Shown here piece after piece: positions 30,257 to 39,556 of a stretch of 64,000 nt of DNA. Position 1 is the stretch's first letter; each line of letters starts with the position of its first letter. Position numbers and translations under genes: made by a program. Origin of the DNA: Gracilaria vermiculophylla (lineage: Eukaryota > Rhodophyta > Florideophyceae > Gracilariales > Gracilariaceae). The stretch is from the NCBI GenBank assembly GCA_019155205.2, contig JAHNZQ020000181.1, positions 273,723 to 337,722 of the forward strand. The letters are read 5' to 3'. Under the pieces are notes generated by a model. That model was not told the origin of the DNA. It ran no database searches and worked only from the letters and a program-made list of their open reading frames with translations.

Positions 30257-30535
30257 CCGCCGCCGCCGTCCACGCCGCCGCAGCTGTCCGCCTCGTCCAT
30301 GCTGCTGCGCAACACGCGCCGCGAGCTGCGGCAGCGCGTCGCCCGCCGGCAGCGCCTCGCGTCGCCCGCCGGCAGCGCGTCGCCCGCCGGCAGCGCGTCG
30401 CCCGCCGGCAGCGCCAATGACCGCCGCCGCCGTTCACGCTGCTGCAGCTGTCCGCCTCGTTCGAGCCGCTGCGCAACACGCGAGACGAGCAGCAGCAGCG
30501 CCGCGCCCGCCAGTAGCGCCACCGACCGCCGCCGC
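30165..30535 (+). repeat. Tandem triplication of the coiled-coil gene's 3' end
   Basis: Three diverged copies of a 105-bp unit, each beginning with CAGCTGTCCGCCTCGT-type sequence and ending just after the stop codon: 30165-30269 (the real gene end), 30270-30433 and 30434-about 30535. The middle copy is swollen by about 59 bases through four 18-bp subunits (core TCGCCCGCCGGCAG). Stop positions correspond (CAATGA, CAATGA, CAGTAG). Copy three is still open from end to end in the original frame; copy two is shifted by the insertion. Confidence 0.85.
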
Positions 30536-30750
30536 CGCCGCCGCCGCGCCGAGCCGCGCGTAAAGCCTGACGTGACGCACTCGAGCCCCCCCCCCCCCCC
30601 GCTTACAGTCCCGCGCGCCGCGACCCCCGAGATCACTGCGCCGCCGCTCGCTCCTCTACCGCTCGCCGCCCTCCGCCCGCCGCCCGCAGCCCGCCGCCCG
30701 CCACCCGCCGCCCACCGCCGCCGTCGCCCGCCGCTCCCGCCGCGCCCGCC

Positions 30751-31314
30751 ATGCCGTTCGTCGCCCCGCTGTGCCCCGCGCTGCGCCGCGCGCACCGCGC
30801 GCCCGCCGCGCTCGCGCCGCGCCGCCCCGCGCGCGCGCCGCGCCGCCCCGTCGCCATGGCCGTCGCCGTCGGCTCGCCCATCCCCGCCTTCAGCCTGCCC
30901 GCCAGCGGCCGCCCGCGCCTGTCCAGCACCGACCTCTCCACCGGCGTCGCCGTCATCTACTTCTACCCGCGCGACGCCACCCCGGGCTGCACGTGCGAGG
31001 CGCAGGACTTTCGCGACTTCAAGCCGCAGCTGGACGACCTGCGCGCCGCCGTCGTCGGCGTCAGCAAGGACTCCATCGACAGCCACGACCTGTTTTCGCG
31101 CGATCTGCGCCTCAACTTCCCGCTCATCAGCGACGACGGCACCCTGTGCGAAGCCTTTGGCGTGTGGAAGCTCGTCAAGAGGGGCGACGTCGAGAAGATG
31201 GCCATTGAGCGCTCCACGTTTCTTCTCAAGGACGGCGTCGTTGTCAAGGAGTGGCGCGGCGTCAAGGCCGCCGGCCACGCTGCCGACGTCCTCGACGCCA
31301 TCAAGGCCCTGTAG
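30751..31314 (+). CDS. PRXQ: Peroxiredoxin Q (BCP family), probably plastid-targeted
   Basis: A 187-residue PrxQ/BCP thiol peroxidase that would reduce H2O2 and organic peroxides using thioredoxin. The first about 35 residues are rich in Ala, Arg and Pro without acidic residues, as in a plastid transit peptide, and a second ATG (MAVAVGSPIP) begins the mature domain. The core shows VIYFYPRDATPGCTCEAQDF with the peroxidatic Cys in the PxxxTPGCT loop, the catalytic Arg region, SDDGTLCEAFGVW and RSTFLLKDG. The canonical resolving Cys five residues after the peroxidatic one is Gln here, while an extra Cys occurs at +2. Start ATG 30751 is first in frame. A poly-C run (30588-30600) lies upstream. 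Confidence 0.9.
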   Translation: MPFVAPLCPALRRAHRAPAALAPRRPARAPRRPVAMAVAVGSPIPAFSLPASGRPRLSSTDLSTGVAVIYFYPRDATPGCTCEAQDFRDFKPQLDDLRAAVVGVSKDSIDSHDLFSRDLRLNFPLISDDGTLCEAFGVWKLVKRGDVEKMAIERSTFLLKDGVVVKEWRGVKAAGHAADVLDAIKAL

Positions 31315-33447
31315 CTCCGTCTAGTGCTGCCCGCTTAGGGAGTTTACCACTTTTCTACGCTCACATACAGACGTGCACGCACCGTGTTTCAGTGCGCGCT
31401 CCCCGCCAACCCATCCCCCGCTCTCATCACCGCCCCCTCTCCCCCGTCGCACACCGCTCGCACCCCCCCTCTCCTGCGCCCACGCCCTTCACACGCCCGT
31501 AAACCGCGCACACACGCTCTCGTGTCAGCTCTGGCGTGTCACCGAACATACAGCGCGCTCGCACTGGCCGAACGCCCCGTTCATACATCGCATGTGTGAC
31601 CTGCGCTCCGCACGCTCGCTGCCATGTGTTGCCGCGCACGCCCAACCGCCTGCCCGCGCGCGCGGTCACTGGCGCGATGGGCGCCATGGGCGCGCTGTTG
31701 TGGCGCCGCTCGGCCGCCGTGCGGACGCGGCTGCGCGCACGGCGCGAGGCTGCGAGCATTTGCCGAGGCAAGCGTGCGCTTCGAAGCGTGAGGCGACGTG
31801 CCGCCGGCCGACTGCCGGCGCGCGTGGTGGGGCGCCGATGCCGAACTTGGCAGCAGTGGGAGGGCGTGCGCGGTGTGGCGCCTACGCGATGGCGGTCTCA
31901 CAGGGTGGCGGCATGCGACAGAGGGGCGTTCTGCGTGCGCAGGCTCGCAGCTGCGCTCGGTTTGGCCGGCGGGGGCTCACGGGAGCTGCTCGTTGAAGGG
32001 GCGTGTGCTGAAATCGCAAGGCACCATCGTGAGAAGCTCAAAACGTGACGATTGGCGACTGCGCACGCCGCGGCGCACGTTGAAGTTGAAGGTTGTGCCA
32101 CTCGTGCGGAAGCATGTTGCGTCGATGTTGCGCAGTGTTGGTGGCGGCTCCCGGGTGGTTGTACGTTGCACACCAACGTGTTGAATCGCCACAGCAGGAA
32201 CGCTCATCGCGGCTGTTTGGTGTTTGAGGGTGCCGTGCTCCTGCGCGCAATGGCCGCGAGAGGCGACGGCGCAAGTGCGCCACACGGCCAGACGGCTGCG
32301 GAGCACATATTCGCCGTGTGTATGTTGCAAAGCATTGCGGCTGCACTGCACGTCGCAGTTGAGGGATGCTGTTTTACCGGTTTTGAGACGTGGCTGCAGA
32401 CGCCATTTTTGTCTTCCAGTTGCACGCCGTCTCGTGCAAAGAATGAACAACAAGGGTGGACACTGCGCTTGCAGTGGAGCTGTGCTACTGGCGCGCAGCT
32501 TTTGAAGCCAACACCCCCGATACTTCTCATGCCATGTGCGTCAAACAGCGCTCAATCGCTGGCTACCTGCCAATTTAAACAGTTCAATCCAATCGATCAC
32601 ATGCAAGCTCATTGTTCTTGTGCTCTCGTCAAGTGTTGTGTTTCTTCCCCGTCGAGACGCGCATCGTAAACGTTGTCAGATAACTCTTTACTCACCGTTG
32701 CAATGTGTTTTTCACCTTGAGGTCGGCATGTCTCGGCACGAAAAGCGTTTTCGTTTTCCTCGAGTAACAACGACGAAACTTAAAATTCTTGTCTGATAGC
32801 GTATCCCTACTTTTCCATTCATTCATTCATTCATCCATTCATTCATTCGTGGCAGCGATGATGCAAAGCCATTCATCGTTCGTGTTTGTTGCATATCCGG
32901 ATTGATGTGAAATAGCGAATTCACACGCATGTGCCGCTACAAGCAGCTTAACAAGTTGGGAAGTGGCCAAACAAGCCCTTCGCCCGGCCTCGTCGTTCTG
33001 CATGTCGACAAAATCAGCTATGACATCGTATACTCAGTGTTCCGTCACACTTGCATTCACCGCCATCTTTACATAGCGCCAATTTCAAAAAAATCTCATC
33101 CTCTGCTGCATGTGTGAGTTTAGAGTTAATCGATCGATTTCATGCGTTTCGTATCCCGCCCGTAGAAACAAATACACTCCACATCAAAGTTTCGCTCTCA
33201 AACCGTTCGTCGTCTGTATTCCTACCCGTATATTTCTGCGCCTTCAAGTCAAATCGCCCCTCTACGTGACCCATTGGTAGTCAACTACAACGGAGCTCTG
33301 CTCTCGCGCTAATTCTCGTCGAAGGCCCAGGGTGAAGATTCCACGGATACGCAATTGATTGCACCTCTAACAGTGAACCAATATTTACTGTATATGTCGC
33401 TGAGCTTCTACTGCTCTATCAAGCCTTCTTACATACTCCGCGGCTTA
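31315..33447. other. Gene-poor stretch across the end of the G+C-rich island
   Basis: No supported gene. Frames between 31.4 and 32.7 kb overlap one another in several phases with Arg/Ala/His-rich translations typical of chance frames in G+C-rich DNA. Base composition falls steadily to about 33 kb. Confidence 0.4.
32816..32848 (+). repeat. (CATT)n microsatellite
   Basis: About eight CATT units with one imperfect CATC unit. Confidence 0.9.
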
Positions 33448-33981
33448 TCAAACTGTCGTCAGATCATAGGGAATGGGTTTGTGCGGCTTGCACCTATTCT
33501 CAGGTAATTTGTAACATTTCCTCAGTTCATCAATCTGTTCCGAAGATAAGCTCTTCACCAGCACATTTCCCTGACAAATATTGACAAAGAACGATTTTTT
33601 CCCATCAAATGTATCCTTTTCCTTACCCAGATTCAACATGTACAGAGCTCCGACCTGAAAGCCAATGCCACAAGAAGCGCTGCTGTCGGTAGTGTCGCCA
33701 AAGAAAACAGGAGATGAAGGTCCGCAACCCTTGAAGATTCGAACCAACGCAAACTTATAGCGTATTTTGTTGAAAAATATTTGAGGCGCCAGGCATGGTG
33801 GCTTGCTTTTGAGACATGGCGCTGGTTTCGGAGTCGGAAGCACTTCACGTGCGATTACTTTCGCAATCACCACCGTATCAGCTCGGTCATAGGATTCCTT
33901 GAATGTGCTGAACAGACAAGTGCACGCGTGAGATGCGTGAATAACAGTCGCAATTAGTGCTAACAGCGCAACCACACGCAT
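33448..33981 (-). CDS. TIMP-like secreted NTR-domain protein
   Basis: A 177-residue secreted protein. A signal peptide (about residues 1-19, MRVVALLALIATVIHASHA) would expose CTCLFST as mature N-terminus, the Cys-x-Cys start that chelates the metalloprotease zinc in TIMPs. The NTR fold is suggested by VVIAKVIAREVL, YKFALVRIFKGC, then SCGIGFQVGALYMLNLG, which parallels the TIMP pattern (FKG, then CG and YLL). About nine cysteines occur in the mature part. Only the N-terminal TIMP-type domain is present, as in many protist and bacterial homologues. Inhibition of a metalloprotease is inferred, not shown. The frame is open to 34107 (TTG), but ATG 33981 starts the signal peptide and a TATA box lies 106 bases upstream. 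Confidence 0.75.
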   Translation of the reverse strand: MRVVALLALIATVIHASHACTCLFSTFKESYDRADTVVIAKVIAREVLPTPKPAPCLKSKPPCLAPQIFFNKIRYKFALVRIFKGCGPSSPVFFGDTTDSSASCGIGFQVGALYMLNLGKEKDTFDGKKSFFVNICQGNVLVKSLSSEQIDELRKCYKLPENRCKPHKPIPYDLTTV

Positions 33982-34086
33982 ACTGAGAAGTCTGAAGACG
34001 GGGTAGACCGTGGGATGCACCGCAGTGAAGGGCTGAAGGCGAAGGTAACCAAAGCCGTTAGTTTCACCTGATGCAAGGCACGACTC

Positions 34087-34093
34087 TTTTATA
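34087..34093 (-). promoter_or_regulatory. TATA box of the TIMP-like gene
   Basis: TATAAAA on the minus strand, 106 bases before ATG 33981. The spacing is like that of the amidohydrolase TATA box. Confidence 0.6.
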
Positions 34094-36359
34094 CTGCTGC
34101 AACCCAACTTTCGTCGCCATCGTTACGTCCAACTTGCCATGAGAATTCAGCTGATTCACATAAGTTTTGTCAGCTACGCGTCTGCCATTTTTGTTGATTT
34201 GAGTGGCTTCGGTCCTCTCACCTCGAAGACATTACAGTTCCATGCGTGTGTGTTCATCAGTTTGCGCTGTCCGAGAACGTGGGTGAGCCGAAGATGGGGC
34301 ATCGTTGCCGGGTACTACATACGTTATCTTTCAATTCAGCTTCGCACATATGCACGTGATACGCATGTTTCTGGACCAAAAATAGGTGTATTGCTCGATT
34401 GGTCCCTCTTGGGTTTCATTTCTTGAAATGTGCCGAATTATATTGCATGTCATGATCGGATCGACGTGATAATCAAATCGATTGTAGTAATCCTGGTACT
34501 TGTAAATGCCCAGTATCTGAGCTCGAAGCAAAATTCTTGACCACAAATGTGAGGGCGCATGCTGTTAATCTTCTCGTTATTAGTAAGCTTTACAAGTCTC
34601 ACGCAATTGTCACTGCACTTTTTATAAAGAAAAGATGAAATAATTTTTATAGTACAATAAAACCGGTATTGATTTCCTACGTAGGTGATACAGAAAAGAT
34701 GTCAAGACACGAAGACACAACAAAGTCCAAATCTATAGTATATCTGCTTGCGTCCTTACTCTGTAATTGTTCCAAAGGTTCTAGTTTTCTTTACCACTCA
34801 CGCGTAGATAAACGAATTGTTTCCTCGTCCTTCTGTTGACATGTGATTACTTCTGAGATTGCTCAGGACCCTGTACTTTTCGCGTAATGGCCAACAATTA
34901 CACATCCACATCAGCTGGCTGAATTTGTAACGAAGCCATAGTTTTCTTAAAACCATTCTCACCGTGACACAAAATCGTTTGAGAAGAAGATCAATAGCTC
35001 TGCCCGCCAACAAATTACCGGAATATCATTCCCTGTAGTGTGACATCCAAAAAATATTATCTCGGAAACAAATCATTCGCCGAGTTTTTATTTCCTTGTT
35101 GTTTTTGAGCAATCTGGAGAACAAGTGCTTTCTCTTTTTGTGCGAGTTTCGTAGATGGGGTGGATATATAAGATTTATTTTAATTTAAGAACTGCATGGA
35201 ACACAAGAAAAAGATCTCAAAATATTTGCTAATTACCGAGCAATCAGGTAAAAACAAAGCATATGCTTTGTTTCACTTTGTTTCAGTTTGTAGAGGACCA
35301 TGCTCTCGTTTTTCGACGCCATCGATGCATGATACCTATGGGTCAGATTAATTCATCATCATCAAATTAAAGATCAGTTGGAAGCCTGAATTGGTCGTAA
35401 TCCTTATTCTTAGGTAACTAACATCAGATGAGCATCTTGGCAAGCATTAGATTGTGTGACAAACGATTGACCATACATGTGTCGTAAATTTAGACTAACT
35501 AAGGAATGGAATGCTTCCAGGCAGACTGGATGTGTATCCGATCGTTTCTACTATCTGGACTGAAAGACGTTGTACGCAATAGAATGAAATAGAAGTTGAT
35601 TGCTTGGCAACAAACCTACTCTAAACCACAACATAGAGCCAAGCTAGGGTTAATTTTTTGTCTGAGACCCAATATTTCTTTGCAAGTCGTAATAGCATCA
35701 CGAATACGCAAAGAGTAAAACTTAAACTCCCTGTCTTCATCACTAGGATCGATAATTGCGAAATACCCCTTGTTGAAAAGGGCTTTCTTTCAAAGACTGA
35801 AACGACTTCGGCTGTGTCGATTGAGACTATTGGTGCTGTTCATGGTACATAGCATTCAGCATTTCAAAATGTATTGTTGTTTGATTCTGTCTGGTCCCAA
35901 TACTAAAACAAATCGACAAAGCTCAAAATTTCAAGCCGTGTTAACATGAGAAGAGGTAATGGCCAGCAAAAATCAATTAAAACTGTGTAAATAGGAACAT
36001 TCTTAGTCCCATTCAGTCTTCGTGATGGTTTTTAAAGAGCGCGCTTAGGTATTTTTCTCCGTGAGATCTTCGATTCACACGCAAGGATACAGCCTTTGAC
36101 TTATCTATGGAAAGAAGCAACCTTATATTGTATTTTTTTAAGTTCATCGACATTCCATCACTTTTAGTCTCCCTATTAGTCTGCACTCTGGAATACTTCA
36201 CAGTCAGAAGGTAATGCAAAACTACAGATTGGCATTCTTTTTTCAATGACAATAGAAATCCTAGTAATCTTTCTAATTCGATTCCAAGAAAGGAATTACG
36301 ATATCCGATGTGCAAGAAAAATTGTTTCCGTTGGACGAGAAGCAAGTTTCGCCAAAACT
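34094..36359. other. Gene-poor A+T-rich stretch
   Basis: About 2.3 kb with only short frames and no recognisable domain or RNA gene. Confidence 0.45.
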
Positions 36360-37617
36360 TCACTCATTCGATTGTGGTCCAGAACAACCAGGATTGGGTG
36401 TGCGACAAAAGCAAGCACTTCCAATACAAGAAACCGAAGTAATACTCCCCCCAAAGGATACGAACTCAACACAAGTTTGTGTAACATGACAATCGTCGTC
36501 CATTGTGCAAGACTCGAAATTGAAATCTTTAGGAGTAGAAAGGGGCAATAATGGGCCATCTTGTACACAATTACCAACACCTTCCACCTCATTCATCTCA
36601 CAGATTTCGCCTATGAAGCATTCTACTTTATACTGTCGAAGCAGTTAATCAACGGCATACAAGAGCAACGACCGCCGTTAAAAGCTTGAACCGATGAGGA
36701 GTTTTGCACTTCTGCACAGACTCGGGTGCTAGGATCAAAACAATCTGAATTTTGCTGACTCGGTTGAGCACTCAATGACAATCGTAGTACTGGTAAACGG
36801 CATTAGCCAAACATATCATGACGCCCTCTATAAGTATACAAGATTCACCATCTTCGCAGCCTGACTCGGTTGCCCGTGAGGGGTCTTCCGTAGCACAGAA
36901 ACGGCTGAGCCCAGAACACAAAGCCGTCGAACCGTCATCACGAATTTCAGTGCAAGTGCGCTAGGGACTGCCATTAAAACTTTCCAAGCATGACTCGCCA
37001 GTGAGTTTAGTCCCATCTACGACGCCGCTCGAAATACAAAAAAGAGTGCCATCTTCACGGAATTCACCGGGAGAGCATTGAGCGCTAGTTAAACATGCAG
37101 GATTTTCAGATTTACAAAAGCATTCGCCACCAGCACATCGTATCGTTTCAGCCTTACCAAAATCAATGCATGTTTGCTCTCCTAGACATTCATTATCTGA
37201 CACACATGCGTCAAAGTAAAAGTTTAGTTCCACTCAATTGCTCATCGCTGTTAATAATCTGTCTGTCGGAGAAAGAATGATATGCGTCTATTACTGACGT
37301 AGATTCATTAGACGTGTGTCTTACGTGATACTTATTCGTTGCAGATTTTCTTCTTTCCTCTGCCCAATGTTTTGCATCTTGTAGTGCACCACTGATTTTG
37401 ATGGAAATGTTGCGCGGAATGGGTTTTGGAGCGTTTGAGAACTAGGCTGCCACTTCAGATTAGATGCAGCTGCCCATGTTTCAGTCAGGCTAGGATCTTC
37501 GTGGAAATTGACCCGTGCTTCAGTGGCTAGTGAATGTGGCATTGGTTCCATAATGATTACGCAGAACGCAATCAAAAGAGCCCAGTACACCATGACGGGA
37601 ACCTGGTAGGAGGGCAT
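36360..37617 (-). pseudogene. Broken secreted cysteine-rich repeat protein
   Basis: Reading the minus strand from ATG 37617, a signal-anchor-like N-terminus (VYWALLIAFCVIIM) is followed by about 75 further residues. Four diverged cysteine-rich units of about 70 residues follow, each with a pattern like C-x5-C-x5-C, GG-x-C-x-C, NPxC, then spaced Cys before the next SC. They are spread over frames: 37233-36964 open; an in-frame TAG at 36961-36963; open again to about 36774; a one-base shift near 36775; another near 36630; and a final open unit to TGA at 36360. A GT-AG interval 37331-37233 (99 bp, phase 1) could join the N-terminus to unit one, giving ATA-A|TG GAA. At least three lesions remain, so I call it a pseudogene. 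I do not recognise the family. Confidence 0.6.
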
Positions 37618-38524
37618 GGATTTGAAGCTCTTTGAGGATCAGAGAGTCTGATGTACCACGGATGTTTCTCATTTGTAGTGCAAAGCTCGATTTGTCACGA
37701 CTCTAGGTCTCATGACGAATAGCTCTTATCCCGGGCGGCATGACGACTTATTGTGACCTGGTTCTACATTTTCTTCTCGGCAAACAGCCGCTATCACACA
37801 CAATATCTTCTAAACCTATGGCCATGAGCCTATTTCCGACTGTATTCGATTGGCGATACGTTTACAAAATGAATTTGCATGACATTTGCGCCAGGGGTTT
37901 CATTTTGACGAGCACCACGCGAAAAACTTCTACTTACAAATGTAAAACCACGATGGCCGAAGGACAAGACGAAAGCCCAGATTCTTGAAATTGTTAGTGA
38001 TTAAGTTAAGGATTAGTCTGTGGTCTGGAAGAAGCTGGCAGGGACGTTAAGCAGCCAACCGCGTATCGATCTCCGCCAAACATGCGATCGAGTATTGTGG
38101 TAGTTACAAGGACAAACTACCCGTCCATCAGTATCTGCGCCATCATCAGATGGCTACTTGATAAATGCGCAACGTGACGTGTCATCACAGTGTGCAACCT
38201 GCGTCATCAATTGCGTGTTTGTTACGCCATCGACATACGCCGTTGAGAAGTGAATGTCCGGCCAGAACCTGGCACTGCTTGAATCTTGAATACCTACGGT
38301 GGATAAAGCGCTCAATGTCAGTCGAGTATCATGGCAAAGGAACGGTTGGAAATTTGTTGTCGACGCAACGATCAATTCTCTTCACGATGCTCTCTCCTCA
38401 GCTTCACAATTCCGGCAAAAGCTCGCTCTCAAACTCGAAAACCACTCCGTGCCTTCCAATATCAAACCATCTTCACAAGCCTCACGCACCAGCTGCATAG
38501 GATCCGCCCCTTGAGGGCGCGCTG
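37618..38524. other. Intergenic
   Basis: No recognised gene. Short frames at 37740-37988 and 38165-38500 have no domain or repeat support. Confidence 0.4.
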
Positions 38525-39556
38525 TCATTTGTCGACAAACTCCCCGATCAACCCCAAATTAGATGCGTCTTTGAGGTTCGTCGATGAGTTTGTAGTCTGT
38601 ACGGGATGGACACACGCTGCGCCTAAGAGAATTCGAGAGACCACCTCACCTTCTAAAAGCTGTGCGGGTAGCAGACACAGGTAGTAGCGCTCGCAGTTTG
38701 CACAGTCCAAAACTGTGCGGATTCGTTCCCATACTTGGGCTTGACGTCCCTGTAGTATCAATTGTTCCATGACAAACATAGCCACACGTTGGTTAGGGAG
38801 GTATCTAGAGTATAGCATCCAATCCTCGTTCATGCTTTCTAGTACGACGCCGCTACGGAAAGGCAGAGTGGGTGGCCCGAAGATGCCCACAGTAACGCGT
38901 ACTTTCCATGGATCAGCGTTAGATACTTGCGTGAGAGCGTCGTCAAGTAGAAAACTGGCTCGGTTGGCGCTTTCGGTCATATCGAATTCACCACACATGA
39001 CGGCGTGCAACGCACTCCAGATTGTAGGATCAAGCGAATGTTTCATTTCCATCACACCTTGTTCGGATTCACCCTGCGCCGCGTCTGCAAGCATGTTGAT
39101 TACAGCATGTCTCATGTCAGGTAGCGACACGTGACGTAGAAACGCATCCAGCCGATGCGGCACAATGAGCGCGAAGGTCGACGCTTCTGGACATGTGTGT
39201 AGAGGATTGAGAAGGGCTTGCAGATGCGGTGGAACCGAAAGTGAACCAGCGTTTGCCGCATGCCATAAGAAATCGTTTTCTTGAAGGTGCCTCTTTGTTT
39301 CTGGGAAAATGTTGAAGCACAGAGCGGATGATGAGAGAAAAGAATAGTGGTTGGGCGTCGGATGTTTCGGGGACGAGTGCAACATCAAGCGGTGCGTTTT
39401 CAGCAGATTGTGTTTGTGGTACGGTAACTGATCGTAAGATTCCTCTACCACCAGCTTTTTTGTGAGCGGAACAGTGGGTGAACCGGACGGCTGTGCAAGA
39501 CGGGCACCAACAACTGCGTCGGCAAAATTGAAATACTTTTGCCGTGCGTTGTGCAT
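38525..39556 (-). CDS. Conserved-looking protein of unknown function
   Basis: A 343-residue soluble protein from ATG 39556, with no signal peptide and no transmembrane helix. It is rich in His, Leu and Asn; features include SYDQLPYHKHNLLKTHRLML, repeated Cys near the end (CANCERYYLC) and a mostly helical character. The frame remains open upstream to 39766 (70 more residues, Ser/Ala/Arg-rich, starting TTG), which could be a transit-peptide region if a non-ATG start or upstream exon exists. Long frames in other phases overlap its 5' part (to 40103) but lack ATG starts. I recognise no family. Confidence 0.55.
   Translation of the reverse strand: MHNARQKYFNFADAVVGARLAQPSGSPTVPLTKKLVVEESYDQLPYHKHNLLKTHRLMLHSSPKHPTPNHYSFLSSSALCFNIFPETKRHLQENDFLWHAANAGSLSVPPHLQALLNPLHTCPEASTFALIVPHRLDAFLRHVSLPDMRHAVINMLADAAQGESEQGVMEMKHSLDPTIWSALHAVMCGEFDMTESANRASFLLDDALTQVSNADPWKVRVTVGIFGPPTLPFRSGVVLESMNEDWMLYSRYLPNQRVAMFVMEQLILQGRQAQVWERIRTVLDCANCERYYLCLLPAQLLEGEVVSRILLGAACVHPVQTTNSSTNLKDASNLGLIGEFVDK

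Noticed and set aside
28495..31278. 927-residue minus-strand open frame
   Set aside because: It overlaps the G3BP-like, coiled-coil and PrxQ genes in antisense. Its Ala/Arg/Gly-only composition is the expected shadow of G+C-rich DNA.
32816..32848. Regular short repeats as a CRISPR-like array
   Set aside because: A simple CATT microsatellite without spacers in a eukaryotic genome.
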